The position numbers and the translations under genes were made by a program. The notes beneath the pieces are model-generated. The model was not told the origin of the DNA, ran no database searches, and saw nothing but the letters and a program-made list of their open reading frames with translations. A DNA stretch of 64,000 nucleotides from Cryptomeria japonica (taxonomy: Eukaryota > Streptophyta > Pinopsida > Cupressales > Cupressaceae), in NCBI RefSeq assembly GCF_030272615.1, contig NC_081410.1:187390119-187454118 (forward strand). Reading direction: 5' to 3'. Positions 35,117 to 47,403 of the stretch are shown piece after piece (the stretch's first letter is position 1; each line of letters starts with the position of its first letter).

Positions 35117-35457
35117 ACATTGTTTCAAAGAAAATGAAAAATTCTACCCTAATATGCCTTGGTACTGTTGTATAGTGTAAATATGCCCCCCTCAGAAAAG
35201 GTGGTCGAAAAATTCAAAAATTGAGACCATGTATTCGATATCAGTATAACAAGCACTTGTGTGAAGTTCTGTGCATTTTTAGGAACAACATTGTTTCAAA
35301 GAAAATAAAAAATTCTACCCCAATATGCCTTGGTACTACTGTATAGTGTAAATATACCCCCTCGAAAACGGTGGTCAAAAAATTCAAAAAATGAGACCAT
35401 GTATTCGATATCAGTATAACAAGCAATTGTGTGAAGTTTTGTGAGTTTTTGAGATCA
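35117..35457. repeat. 171-bp tandem duplication upstream of the E PMD gene
   Basis: Two adjacent copies, 35117-35287 and 35288-35457, both starting ACATTGTTTCAAAG and containing ATATGCCTTGGTACT and GTATTCGATATCAG. They lie between the LTR and the PMD promoter. Confidence 0.92.
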
Positions 35458-35515
35458 TTTGAGTAGGCTATAAGTTGTTTGAAGATGGCAGGGACCACAG
35501 GCGTCGAGGTGTCAA

Positions 35516-35543
35516 AAAACCCTAATTTTGAGTTGTAAATAGG
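35516..35543 (+). promoter_or_regulatory. Putative promoter of the E PMD gene (telo-box word and TATA-like box)
   Basis: AAACCCTAATTTT is followed by TGTAAATAGG, about 90 bases before the PMD ATG. In element A the same word order, AACCCTAATTT then TATA, occurs before the PMD gene. Transcription start is inferred. Confidence 0.5.
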
Positions 35544-35634
35544 AATTTTAGGTTTTCATTTGCTCATTTTCTATTTGCTAAGTTCTTTATTTTCTTCTGT
35601 GAATCTTGTGCTTTCTTGCATGCATTTGATCATC

Positions 35635-37963
35635 ATGGGTGGTTATAGAGCTCGATTGCACTTGTCTAACCTAGTACGTTCATATCAGAGACCTCCTGGG
35701 ACTGGTGGCATGGTATTTTTCTGACTTTTTCTTTATTTTTTGCTATTTTTCAAAAAAAATCCAGTATTCAATTTTTCACTTCTGTCATGCATTAGCCTAT
35801 CAGTTTTCACTCATTCATGATTAATGTACCACATTCACCATAATTGTTACGCATACGCCTTAATCATTACACATTCTTTCAAAATGTTACACATTCGTTG
35901 ATTTCTTTACATAATGGTGTTTAATGTTACACATTAGATAATTTCATTATGCATTCGCTTTAAATGTCATGCAAACGCTATTATTGTACCTCATTAGTAG
36001 TAAATGTCACGCATTCATTGTATGTGAAATTTTTTTGTCAAGTGTCTAAAAATATTTACTTTTTTCTATGATCTGATATTTGATGTTTTGAACTTTTTAT
36101 CTTTGTAGGAGAACATTGGTGTGTTATACTGCCGACAGAGCAGACCTTGTGGAATTGATCTTCAGGCTGACTTACTCAATGAGGAGATTGAGCATATCTG
36201 ACAGCTTGGTTTATAACATGTGCTACATTTACCAGAGGTTATGACCAACAGGGCCATGATTACAACTTTGATAGAGTGGTGGCATTCTGAGACTTGTTCA
36301 TTTGATCTTCCTACTATTGAGGCATCCATTACCTTAGAGGATGTATGGCATATTCTTAGTATTCCAATTCATGGTGAGAGAGTTGTTTATGACCACAATG
36401 ATGGTATTGTTGGGTTGTGTGCACTGTTCAAGTGTGAGATACATGACTTACAAATCAGTGGCTGATATGACATCCCTTGGGCCCGCTTAGATTATGATGA
36501 CATGACTATTGTACTGTGCGGTGTTGTCGATGGTTTGTTGATACTTGACAGATGAGGTCATGGATTTCCAATCGGATGGGGCAGAGTACTTCATGATATG
36601 ATTGTTCATCGATGGGTATATGCATGGGGTCTATGTCTACTTGCCATGTTATACTATCAAATGCATGAGATTGTTTATCTTGGCTATCGGTCTATCAGTT
36701 GTAGTGTGACACTGCTCCAGACTTGGGCATGGGAGCATATTTCCATTTCAAGGCCTGTTACTCATGTTGATTTGTAGCCTGGTGAGCCTTATGCTTTCAG
36801 GTAACACCTTGTATTGGAGGCATTAGTTGGACGTACTTCAACATTTCATTTGGAGGCCTTACTTAGATTGCACCGGTTGGCCAGATGATGTGGTACACTT
36901 GCCTTTCTACTGATAGCAGAGGTATTTGATCAGTAGGACTTTTGAGACTTAGTGGATCATCGAGATGTACCTCTTAGGTTGGGTACTTAGACAGTTTGGA
37001 GAGGTGTAGGTGACACTAGTTGTTAGTGCTTACTTCACTCATGTATCTCAGGAGGTATCTGATTGGGGGGTATGCATACAGCCACATGTTGCATCTACTA
37101 AGTTTAATGCTCTTTAGTTGTTACTCAGGGGTTGGCATAGAGGTGCAATGGATCTGAGGATGACACCGGAGTATGATGCATAGTTTTCTAGACACAAGTT
37201 TGTTCCCTTGACCAATCCTACAGTTATGATCACAGTGCAACAAATTTGTCATCCTAGGCCAAGATTGAGGCTGGAGGTGGGAGAGAGAGCCAGAGGAGGA
37301 GAGGAGAGTGGTGGAGGAGAGGAGGGTGGTGGAGGATATGAGGGAGGTGGAGGAGCAGAGGGTGGTGGAGACAAGGATGTAGACATTTGTGGAGAGACCA
37401 AGTCTATTAGTAGTGAGGACATCGATGATTCTTCGGAGTCATCAAGCAGTGAGAGTGGAGATGAGGATGATGAGATGCCTGAGCTAGAGTACATGCCTAC
37501 AATAGAGGGTGGGGGTGGACTGGTGGGTGATGACAATCCATAGATTCTCAGAGTGTGGATCCAGAGTCTGGAGGAGGAGGTCACTAGATGAGATATCGAG
37601 CGAGAGGCCTACCGCAGAGACTATGGTGCTTTGGAGGCTGAGAGGGAGAGAGATGAGGAAGTGAGGAGAGCTCAGATCACTATGGATGCATATGATCAGC
37701 TGTTCGGACTAGTGACAGAGGCACGCGACCAGGGAGATAGGTATTTTGTTGCTACACAGGAGGCTATTTATTATCGACATGCCTATGAGAGAGCTATCCC
37801 CAAGGATCAGAGAGAACCTAGTTTCAATGCCTTCATGAGGAGGAGATTGAGTCGATCTACTTCTCGACAGAATAGTAGTGGAGAAGTCATGGGACCATCC
37901 CGAAATCCTGGGACAAGACCTAGTGGACATGATCCACCTGCTGACAAAGGCAATGTCGATTGA
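35635..37963 (+). pseudogene. Antisense PMD (MAIN-like) gene of element E
   Basis: Exon 1 is 35635-35712 (26 codons, MGGYRARLHLSNLVRSYQRP...), the intron 35713-36108 ends TTTGTAG, and exon 2 begins ENIGVLYCRQ. PMD core features: LIEWWHSETCSFDLPTIEA, ITLEDVWHILSIPIHGE (36260-36380), WVYAWGLCLLAMLYYQMHEIVYLGY and LLQTWAWEHISISRP (36615-36755). A Gly/Glu-rich acidic tail follows (37280-37530), then a coil with EREAYRRDY, YYRHAYERAIPKDQREPSF and a Ser/Arg end. Stops at 36199, 36463 and 37541, among others, break it. The donor GTATTT is weak. Confidence 0.83.
35784..36018 (+). repeat. 20-bp phased GTTACGCAT array in the E PMD intron
   Basis: Degenerate copies of (T)GTTACGCATTCG start at 35784, 35805, 35825, 35846, 35866, 35886, 35906, 35926, 35946, 35966, 35986 and 36006. 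Steps are 20 or 21 bp, with eight consecutive steps of exactly 20. Variants include ATTACACAT, GTCATGCAA and GTACCTCAT. It fills most of the 396-nt intron. Confidence 0.9.
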
Positions 37964-38149
37964 GACACTTTTGATCATGTTATCTGAGCCATCGGGTCTA
38001 TTTATTGTATTTATACACATTATCATTTTTGAGTTATATATATGATATGCATTTTTTTGCTGGCGATCTACTTATGCTTTGTTTTCCATGTATGCTTATA
38101 TGATGCTATGAGTTATGCGATGTGTATCTATTTGATTCTATATGATTCA

Positions 38150-38296
38150 TGAATGCAATGGTTACTACATGTATGTATCAATGATGCTTTATGAATGCAA
38201 TTTGTTTTTATAATGTATTTACTTTAAATGAATGTTTTATGAATGCAATGGTATCTATATGAATGCATTTTAAATGAATTTTTTATGAATACAATG
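38150..38296. repeat. Degenerate repeats around ATGAATGCAATGG, 3' of the E PMD gene
   Basis: The words ATGAATGCAATGG, TTTAAATGAATGTTTTATG and close variants recur several times here and continue at 39543-39595 beyond the solo LTR, which landed in one of the units. Confidence 0.75.
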
Positions 38297-39542
38297 TGTA
38301 GACACTTAAAAATAATTATTTTAATTATTTTTAATTCCCTCACATAATTAATTAATTATGTCAATTGAAATTCTCCTCAATATTAAATAATTAAAATTAA
38401 TATTGTCACTATAGTATGTGACTAATTTATTTAATAAATCAATCCCTTTCTTTATTCTTCTAAAAGTTGAATCCTCACAAATCTTCCTCTTAGCTAATTA
38501 ATTCCAATTAATTAGTTATCCCACATAACTCCTCTAAATCACCTTTCTAATTTATCATCAACCTAATAGAGTCTTCTAGAATCCCCCTAAACCCACTTAA
38601 CATTATTCTTCTAATTTTTAATTCCCCCACTCATTCTCTCTCCTAGTCAAATCCTCCTACAAATCCTATCCCACCTAATTCTTCCTCTAATCCCCTCCTA
38701 ATGAGTTGCTAGTGGCTAATCATCATGATTAGCCATAAAGTCAACCCCTTGTCCCTTCCATACAACCACCAGCTTTTAATGCTATTCATCTCCTCTCCCA
38801 AGGAATTTTTAATTCCTTCTTATTCCTCTAATCCCCATGATCATCCCTTTTTGGAGAATTTTTAATGCCTCCTCTCTATTCTTCAAGGAATGTCACATCC
38901 CTTGCTCCTCTCAAGGCACATTAGGATGTCTTCCCAATGCACCTTTCTCTTCTCAAGGTACCTTGGGAAGTCTTCCCAATGCACCTTGAGGAGTGTGGAG
39001 ACAAGAAATGCCTTTAAGATATATCTCTTGGTCTCCACACCCTCTCTTGGACCTTCTGTTAGCTCACAAGAAATCCTAGCCCTTCATATTGGATCCATCC
39101 CAACCATCCATTCTTCCTCTCCTCTTCCTATAAATTGAGGACTCCATCCCTTCATTGTTCATCTCCAAATTCAGTAATCTTATGCTACCCTTTTGAGCCT
39201 AGAAAATCATCTTAGTAACCTTATCATGTCCAAGTCATATCTCATCCACACTTAACCATTTTATCCATATCATCCTCCTAAAATCCATTTCATATTGTGC
39301 ACAACATTGGAGAGCCATCCACATCAAGCAAGCAAGAGGAGCACATCAAGTGGAGCATCAGCAAGGGGCGCCTTCACTTCATCAAGCTCCATCCTAAGGA
39401 GAAGGTATTGGTTTGTGAGGTATATGCATCTCATTCTTGTTTTTGTGTGATTCATGTTATGTCTTTTGATTTCATATGTTTCTATGATTGATTTGCATGA
39501 TTTGCTAACTAGTCCACTTCACTAGTCTTTTGTCCCTCTTCA
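38297..39542 (+). mobile_element. Solo LTR (E-related gypsy family)
   Basis: Starts TGTAGACACTTAAAAAT, ends CCTCTTCA, 1246 bp, flanked by CAATG at 38292-38296 and 39543-39547. A TATA box CTATAAATTG lies at 39128-39137, setting plus orientation. No primer site or coding part follows, so this is the product of LTR-LTR recombination. U3 again is rich in TTAATTAA. The E LTR has the same start and the same box spacing, so it is the same or a sister family. Confidence 0.9.
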
Positions 39543-39595
39543 CAATGGTATCTATATAAATGCATTTTAAATGAATGTTTTATGAATGCATGTAT

Positions 39596-40853
39596 ATATT
39601 TTTTTATATGATAATGTGAAAACAATCTGTTTAGCTTAGATGCACTTGAAGAAATGTTAGTAAGATGATAGAGAGAAGAGATTGATGAAAGAAGCAATGT
39701 TAGAAAGAAAATGATTTATAGAGAAGATGGGAAATTAGCAGACTATCAAGAAACACATGAGATGAAAAACAAAATTGAAAGAATCATGAACCTATGTCAC
39801 ATATTTTATTGCGCAATATATATTCATCACTGAGTCTTATTATTGAATAATGAAGCTTAGCACATCAAGGTATAAGAAACCAAGATGTAAAGATATCTCA
39901 TTGTAGAAACAAAGACGTAGAAGACAAGGAGTGAACCCCTCCATTTTGGGAAATACAATAGGGGTCAAGTTATGTGTGGCATTCACTAGCTGAATGCTCC
40001 TATCACAGACACCCACTAGAGAAATTTCCCCAAAACTTCATCGGTTCACACCACAAACAACAAACAAAGAAAAAGATAATGCCCATCATTGCTCCTCTAG
40101 TCTCTTGTGGACATCCCTGAGTAGCATAGGAACAATATCTGTTTCCAAATGATAAAAGATAAAGACTAATCCGAACAAAATTCAGCAGCTATATTGACTT
40201 TGTGCCTTTGTTCTTAGTTGCTTGATGTGATGGTTGATAATGTCTAATCTCAGAAAGTTGTGGACCCCATTTAAGACTGACCTATCTAATTTTGAGTGTA
40301 TCCTCTTCTATTTAAGACAAGATAATGATCATGTTGATATGGATATGTTACGATTGATAAGACAGTTTCATCAGTTGATTGCAGATGTTTGACTGGGTAG
40401 TCGTATCCTTTGTTAACTTCATGCGAAGCGTTTGTTGGATATCTGCTAGGGTATTTGTTACTCGCAAGAAATTTTATTGCAAATTTTTTGATTGATTTTT
40501 TTATTTTTAGTTCTTTTCCAAGAGCTTTTTTGATGTTTTTGGATTATGCAGATCAATATTTGAATGTTTTTGGATGATTTTTTTAGGACATTATATGGAT
40601 GTTTTTGGTTGATTTTTTCAGGACATTATATTGATATTTTTGGATTGATTTTTAGATTTTTTAGTGTTTTTGGATTTTTAGGTTTTTCGCATATTTGAAT
40701 TTTTTTGAATTTTAATTTTTTCACTATTTTTGGATTTTTAGTTTTTTCACTATTTTTTTGATATTTAGTTTTTCAGTGTTTTTGGATTTTTAGTTTTTCA
40801 CTGTTTATGGATTTTTTCGAAGGACGTTATATAGATGTTTTGGGATTTTTTGT
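39596..40853 (-). other. Element E, non-coding stretch after the PMD gene
   Basis: I see no gene. From about 40450 the plus strand becomes T-rich with repeated GGATTTTTAG words; on the minus strand this resembles the A-rich stretch that follows pol in A (16060) and F (63650). Confidence 0.5.
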
Positions 40854-40975
40854 GACTTTATATGATTTTTAGTATTTTTTCCAAACTTTATATGATTTTT
40901 AGGATTTTTTCAGGACTTTATATGATTTTTAAGATTTTTTCAGGACTTTATACGATTTTTAGGATTTTTTCAGTT
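40854..40975. repeat. 30-bp T-rich tandem repeat
   Basis: Units beginning GGACTTTATATGATTTTT start at 40854, 40884, 40914 and 40944, exactly 30 bp apart. More degenerate relatives extend left to about 40540. Confidence 0.9.
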
Positions 40976-40987
40976 ATGCCCCCAGTG

Positions 40988-43586
40988 TGTAGACCTGTAC
41001 GACATGATGATCTATAGAATGCATGTGGGGACAATGAATTTTTGACATGACTTATGTTAATGCAATATGCATGATGAAGATGCATTTCCTATTCGAACAA
41101 GGTTGACTATGTTTGTTTTAGCATTTGTAATACACCAATTGAAATGGAGGTGCAAAACATTTCATAGATAAGAGGTCAATCGATCCCTAATGTCCTTTCG
41201 AACATCTAAATTAACAAACTTGGTGTCTAGGATTTACAAATGGAGATGTAGAAAACTTCCCCTTTGGTTCTTGAAAATTTGATCTTCTTTTGCCCATGTG
41301 TGTGCAAATGAGTTAATTCCTACTCTGTTCACTAAAGATCCTTAGCATCCTATATGACTAGCTACATGGATTATCTTAATTTTGTTTTCCTCCAAACTCT
41401 ACTAGATCCCCCAAAATTCCATTTTGCACATTTCTTTCCTTGGGGACCTTATCCCAAAATCCACTTTTTGAAGCCCAAAATCTCACATTCCTCTATTTTT
41501 AGGGTTTGTCATAACTCCTTCCACTTTTATCCAATCACCTCCAAATTTTCCCACATTGTCTATCTCCAACTTTTGCTTCTTTGTCCCTCTTGGACAAATT
41601 TTTCCATTCCTTCACCATTCCTCCAAAATCCCCATTTTACACTTGCCTATCCCTTGGAAAGTGGCAAAAACCTAGTCAAACCCCATTTACCCATCAAAGT
41701 TTCCTCCAAATCCATATTTGTCATTAGTAGAAAAGTTTTTATTCATGTTTTTATATTCATTTCCAAAAAATAAAAAAAAATTATATTTTTGTCATTTTGT
41801 TGTCTTTTGCAGGACGCTTGTTGAAGACCTCATTTTTCAAACTACTAATCAAATTGTTTTGCAGGTTGCCTAAGAAATCCGACCAAACATTGTGTTTTCT
41901 TAATCTTTTATTCTAGGCACCTAGATCTTAATTAGGGGTAAAAGAACTCTTTCTTTTTGTGTTTGAGGAAAGTCTAGAGGTAGGAGAGTATGCTCTTGTC
42001 TATATAGACAATTAGAAATCCTAACCCTCGAACCTTTTCTTGTTTGATTGCATGCTCACCCTTAGTAGGCCTACCCTCCCAACTTGCTCTTTGAGAAGGT
42101 AAGAGGGGAACGACCCAAGTGAGTACACCTAGACTTGGGGTTACCAACTCACTATAATAAATAGGCAATTGACTACGAAAGGGTTAATGGTTGGGGCTAT
42201 ATGAGAGTTCACTCTCACAATGGGTGCTTAGTAGGATCCTAGAGATCTCAATCACGCTTGCGTGACTACTAAGTTCTTGGTGCTTTGTTGGGCTATAGGC
42301 CTCAATTGCGCTTGCGCAACTTCGAAGGGTAGCTCCTAATGGGAAGACTTACTAAACACCTTGTTCATAATTGCCAAAAACCTTCTAGTCACTGGTGCAG
42401 GAGGTCAGACCTCTGAAGCCGCCCATATTTTTATGGCCCTTAGTAGAGACACAAAGTTCTCCATGAGGAGTTTTCATGGGAATTGATGCTTGGCTTCCCC
42501 AAGAAGTGAGTGCCGTGGAGGGGAGCCAGTGGGGTCAAGCATCTAAGTGTCCACTCTGGGTAAGCATAGCTGGGAAACCAATTGGGATCCAATTTCTATT
42601 GTCCTTGTCAGCCTTAAGAATGTTGTATATGAGCATGAGTGTCTTTGAGTTAATATGCATTTGATCATTGTGTTTGCTTTGGTTGATACATACTTGCCAA
42701 GAGTAGACTAAAAACATGTCATTATACTGAAACATTTTGCAAAACATTTGTCCAAACACAAACAATTATCCAAGTCATTACCCACATAAAATCCAAAACT
42801 GCGTCAAAACTCTGTCCGTCGTATGTCTTGTGAGCTCAAAGTGAGAAACTAAGAGTCTGTTCTCTCCATTAAGGTTTAGATTCATTCTTTGAAACACCTA
42901 CCATCAAAATCCGGGCAGTCGTGTCCCTTCATACAACTTGCCATTCGAATCAATCCTCTTTTGAGTCATGTTCATGCCAAGAGAAAACTAGTCATCAAAT
43001 TTCTTCTAAGTCATCACTATCGCACCCCCTCAATCAATCATCCTCAAACTTCCTAAGGACTTAGCAAATCAAATCAATCCCTCACCATTATCAAATCAAT
43101 CATCAAAAATCCAAATCCAAGCATCCTGCAATCCAATTTAACCTCACTTCAAGGTTGCATACCTTGTGAAGTTCCATTTAGACCTCATCATTGATCAATT
43201 GGCCTTTGTGCTTGAAGAAGAATCCTCTCCAAGCATCATTCGCCTAAATCCTTTTGAGTCAATCAAGACTCTGAACTCATGTCTCTGCTTTTCCTAGGGT
43301 CATTACTCAACCCTTAGCATAAGAGAGGCTTTCTAATCATCATTCCCGAGTCTAAATTCTACCCAACTTGGTCACTACCTTGCTTGGGGTTTAATCCACC
43401 ACCTAAAATCCTCATCCAAGGACTAAGGTGTCAAATCCTAAGAAAATTCAGGCTCTAATCCAAGAACCCCACCAATCAAAAAAATCCTTTGTCATCAAAG
43501 ACAAAATCCAAAATTCCATAAACATCTTGCTAAGTCCTTTCATCAAAAGATTTCCTTCTCCAATCTTTTTCTAACTCTCATCGTGC
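40988..43586 (+). other. Element F 5' region and leader
   Basis: No gene is seen. I could not place the LTR end or a primer site. The part 41815-42320 is homologous to the B leader and in pieces to the A leader (GGCCTACCCTCCCAACTTGC, GAGGGGAACGACCCAAGTGA). TTTTGCAG|GTTG at 41863 and the same position in B look like a conserved splice acceptor. An obvious phased motif array is not present here. Confidence 0.5.
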
Positions 43587-45837
43587 ATGGTCACAACTCG
43601 ATCCCAAAAGAAAAAGATGGTTGAACAACAATATGGCATGCCAAACATTAGTGTCCTATATGAAGATCCCACACAAGATCCTACACAAGGTGGGCAACCT
43701 AGCAATCTAGATCAAAGCCAAAATCCTAACATGGTTAGTCAAGATGAGCTCTCCCTGGAAGTGCAAACCTTTCTAGCAGACTCTTATAACCAAGAGATGA
43801 TTGAAAAGTTCCTCCAACACAATCCTACTGCACTTCTACAGACCCTCCTTGAAAATGGAGCTCAACTTCCACCTGAATTGGATAAATCCACCATCGGTCA
43901 ACAACCACAAGGAGACCTTGCTCCCTTACAAAGTGTTGCACCTATTATCCAAACTCAACCAGTTGCAGCCCCACAAATCATCCAAGCTCAATCAATGCCA
44001 CCCACAGCACCTCCTACAATGGTCTCCATCCCACCTCCTTCCTCTTTACCATCTACACCATTATCAAATATGATCTCATCTATTCTCCAACATGTTTCTA
44101 TGCCACCTCCTTTCATTCAACCGCATATTCCTATTCCAAAAACTTCCATTCCTACCAACAATGTCGTAAATTTATCCAGGTTGTACTCAATCCTATCGCA
44201 ATAGTTTGTGGATCACAACCAACTATCACTCAAATCCCTATGACATCAGTCATCACATCTCACATCCACTCCTCATCATCATATCAATACATCAATGGTG
44301 GTGCACCCTCCTTGAATCATCCGATTCTTGGGACAAATACAATACATCATTATCAAAATCCACAACAAGATCTCATCAAGGAAATTCAAGACATGAAAAA
44401 TATCATCAGGGACATGAAAGAAGGGACTAATAAAAAAAACCTTACTTGTTTGAGGAATTTTGCCCTTGTCCTTATGACCCATCTATAGTTGCACCATACC
44501 CTCTAGGATTTGAGATCCCTAAATTCACCAAGTATGAGGGCAAAGGAGACCCCTGTAACCATGTCCGGGAATTTCACATCTTATGTCAAGAAGTCTCCTA
44601 TAGTGACCTATATCTTCACAGACTCTTTCCCAAGAGTCTCATGGGAGATGCCTTGGCATGGTTCTCATCTCTACCATGAGGTTCCATTGTCTTCTTTCCA
44701 GACTTGGCAGAGAAATTTGTATCCCACTATGCTTACAACATGACTAATGATGTTTCTATGATGGACCTATGTAACACAAAACAAAGGCCCAGAGAGACTT
44801 TTGCCAATTTCCTACAAAGATGGAGACATCTTATCAAGAAATTCCAATGGGACATGCCAGAACAACATCAAATTGAGCTATTTCAAAAGAACTTGGTGCC
44901 TGAACTTTCAAGACCCTTGACATCCCAATGTATCAAATCCTTCCGAAAATTGACCGATAAGGGCCTCATCCTTGAACGTGTCTTGTTGGAGGAAGGGACC
45001 TTGAAACATTACCAGAAATCAACACAAAGTTCTTCCTCTTACCATAATGACAAGCCAAAATTCTGGTCTAAAAACAAAAACGTGGTCAATGATGGTATAA
45101 CTGATGCAAAACGGGTCCAAACAGTGGTTGCTCCCCAAAAATCCACCACCAATAATCAACAATATAACAATCAAAACAATCAAAATCAATCCCAAAAACC
45201 TCACAACAATGTCTCAGTCTAGGGACAACCACCCCAATCAAATAACATAGCTCCAAGAGACTTTACTCCTCTTGCCGAGCCTATTGAAATGGTGTTTCAA
45301 AAACTTGTCCAAGCAGGTGTGGTGGTGTTTCCAATCACTCGCCCATTTGATCCTAATCAACCTAAACCAAGATGGTACAATGAAAATGAGTATTGCGAGT
45401 ATCATCGTATCAAGGGACATGACACATGAAAGTGCATGAAGCTCAAAATCTACATACAAGATCTCATTGATAGGGGTGAGATTGAAGTAGCAAACGTAAA
45501 ACCCGATAATAACAATGACAAACTTAAAATGTACCAAGAACCATTTCCAAAGCATGATAAAGGAAAAGGCTCATCATCTAACGTTGTAAGTTATGACTAT
45601 ACCAATCACATAATGGGCTTTGACTCTTTAGTAGGTCGCATCGAGCCCATAGACAACCATGTTAACGCTATAACTATCCAAGGAGTTAAATCTCCCCCTC
45701 CCCAAAGCAGACCAAATCTGGATAGGATAATCATCCAAGGTGCCATGCCTTCCACCTCCCAAAATGATTGCATTGTAACCACACGTCAAGGAAAAGTCAC
45801 TGTCTAGGGGATTCTGCCCCCACCAAACCCCCCACCT
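43587..45837 (+). pseudogene. gag: gag of element F
   Basis: ATG at 43587 gives MVTTRSQKKKMVEQQYG, followed by a Pro/Gln-rich linker, a coil (LIKEIQDMKNIIRDMKEG), the capsid-like core (CPCPYDPSIVAPYPLG, KYEGKGDPCNHVREFH, LHRLFPKSLMGDALAWFSSLP, LAEKFVSHYAYNMTND, ETFANFLQRWRHL) and a nucleocapsid knuckle CEYHRIKGHDT-stop-KC near 45395, in which a TGA replaces a codon inside the motif. One frameshift near 44205-44440 and four or five stops. This is the fullest Gag in the window. Confidence 0.9.
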
Positions 45838-46882
45838 ATGTCCTCCACCCATCGATATGACCTCCTGGACCAACTTGGAAAGACTCCCACACAGATTTCC
45901 ATTCTGGAACTTCTCAAGACTTCCCCTGTACATAAGGAGATTTTGGAACAAGCCCTCCTTGAGTCCCACATTCCTAATAACATCAATGCTACTCAATTCC
46001 AAGCTCTCATTGGAAACCTTGCCACCCAACAGCACCTTGTATTCCCCTCCAATGATGCACCCATCGATGGAGACCACAATAAGCCTTTGCACATCGAAGC
46101 CCTTATCCAAAAACACAAGGTCAAATGTATTTTGATAGATGGTGGATCCAGACTTAATCTGTGTATATACAAATTAATAAAACAATTGGGACTTTCTGAG
46201 GACTTGGTAGACACAGTAGGAAGGATCACCATAAAAGCATATGATGATGCAAAAATAGTTTCGAAGGGCATGATCACCTTACCTCTTCAAGTGGGCCCCA
46301 TTACAATTGAAACCCCTTGCCAAATACTAGATCTTGATCTCTCTTACAACATTCTCCTCGGTCGGCCCTCGATTCATTTCTTGCAGGGTGCACCCTCCAC
46401 CTATCACCAATGCATAAAATTCCCCTTTAATGGAAGAGAGTCACTATCAAAGGTGATCCCCAACCTTTTCAATATTGCAAACTCCTAGAGGGGAAGCATC
46501 CATATCATTGCCCGCTAAATAGACCCTCGCCAACACCTCCATCTGAACATCAAATGTTGCCTCCACTTCATCCCAACCAGATACTCAAATCAAGATCTTG
46601 GACAATGACTGTGGGGAGTACAAATTGGAGAATGTCTTCTTAATAGGCAATCTCCCCTTGTCTCCTAAGTCATTTGGCAAACCTAAAGAACTCAAATTTG
46701 ACCCAAAACCAATCATGAATGCCAAAATACCACATTCCAACAATGGGGCCCACTTGATGAGGAGAGCCTTGAAGCAGATATCTCTTCATGGCTATACCAA
46801 GAAGAAGATGAAGATCCAGTAAAAATATCCAAAAAGATCTACCCAAAAGCATCAATCATAGTCAAAAAAATGGGTTACAAAG
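45838..46882 (+). pseudogene. pol: pol of element F, part 1 (protease and start of G-patch)
   Basis: YDLLDQLGKTPTQISILELL precedes the protease, with active site LIDGGSRLN (46133) and NILLGRPSIH (46350). A linker of about 120 residues leads to GYK at 46873, where element C interrupts. Removing C and one CAAAG gives GYKGHGLGPEE, a G-patch core. Stops at 46486 and 46500 and a shift near 46800. Confidence 0.88.
46878..46882. repeat. Target-site duplication of element C (left, CAAAG)
   Basis: CAAAG here and at 59800-59804 flank element C. Confidence 0.93.
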
Positions 46883-47311
46883 TGTGTAGGGGAAAAAGCG
46901 AGACTAGGTCAATGTACCCTAATCCTAACTTTTGACACACATTGCGGAATACGAAAGAGCCTAGAGATATCGCACAATTGGCTACTTCTTTTGGTGAAAG
47001 AGAGAGCCACGGGATATCTATTAGGATTTCTATTCCCTTGTTGAAATTAAAGGCTAAAATGATACAAGTTCAAACCCTAACCTCAAAACGTAAATATGAA
47101 CTAGTAACTAATTTGCAGAATTGAGATTAAGTAATGAACAGCTGTAAATGTAAGGATAAAATAAGAATGTAGATATGTACCCGGAGTCGAAATCGGACTG
47201 AAAATGTTCGGGACGGGGGCGCGGGCGCCACTGTCCTGAAAACTGCACCGGAAACCACTGTTCTGCACCCTGAAACACTGTCGGGAAGCTGCCGGAAAGC
47301 TGTCTGTCCGG

Positions 47312-47403
47312 AGGACCAGGGCACCCAGCGCCTCTGTCCCAAGGACCAGGGCGCCCAGCGCCCCTGTCCTGGCAGGACCAGGGCGCCCAGCGCCCCTGTC
47401 CCA
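47312..47403 (-). repeat. 30-32-bp GC-rich repeats in the C LTR (downstream of the TATA box)
   Basis: Three units starting AGGACCAGGGCGCCCAGCGC at 47312, 47342 and 47374; the second LTR has them at 58571-58663. On the element-sense strand they contain GGGCGCCCTGGTCC, nearly the motif of the PMD intron array. Being downstream of the TATA box, they are in the transcribed leader. Confidence 0.88.

Larger units (their letters stand above)
33861..40987 (-). mobile_element. Element E: gypsy element, minus strand, 3' part with antisense PMD gene
   Basis: From left: the 3' LTR, purine tract, a duplicated promoter region, the PMD gene on the plus strand, and an A-rich (minus strand) post-pol stretch. 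Pol itself is absent before 40988, where F-type sequence begins, so F probably inserted into E and E's pol lies beyond the window. The layout LTR, purine tract, antisense PMD is the mirror image of element A. Confidence 0.72.

Noticed and set aside
37249-37584. Minus-strand Pro/Ser-rich frame opposite the E PMD tail
   Set aside because: It is the mirror of the Gly/Glu-rich tail on the plus strand; no independent signal.
41354-41773. 139-codon frame in the F 5' region
   Set aside because: Phe/Pro/Ser-rich product from CT-rich DNA with no family resemblance; likely chance.
40988-41820. A defined 5' LTR for element F
   Set aside because: A TG start is plausible, but I could not find an LTR end, TATA box or primer site, and the partner LTR is outside the window.
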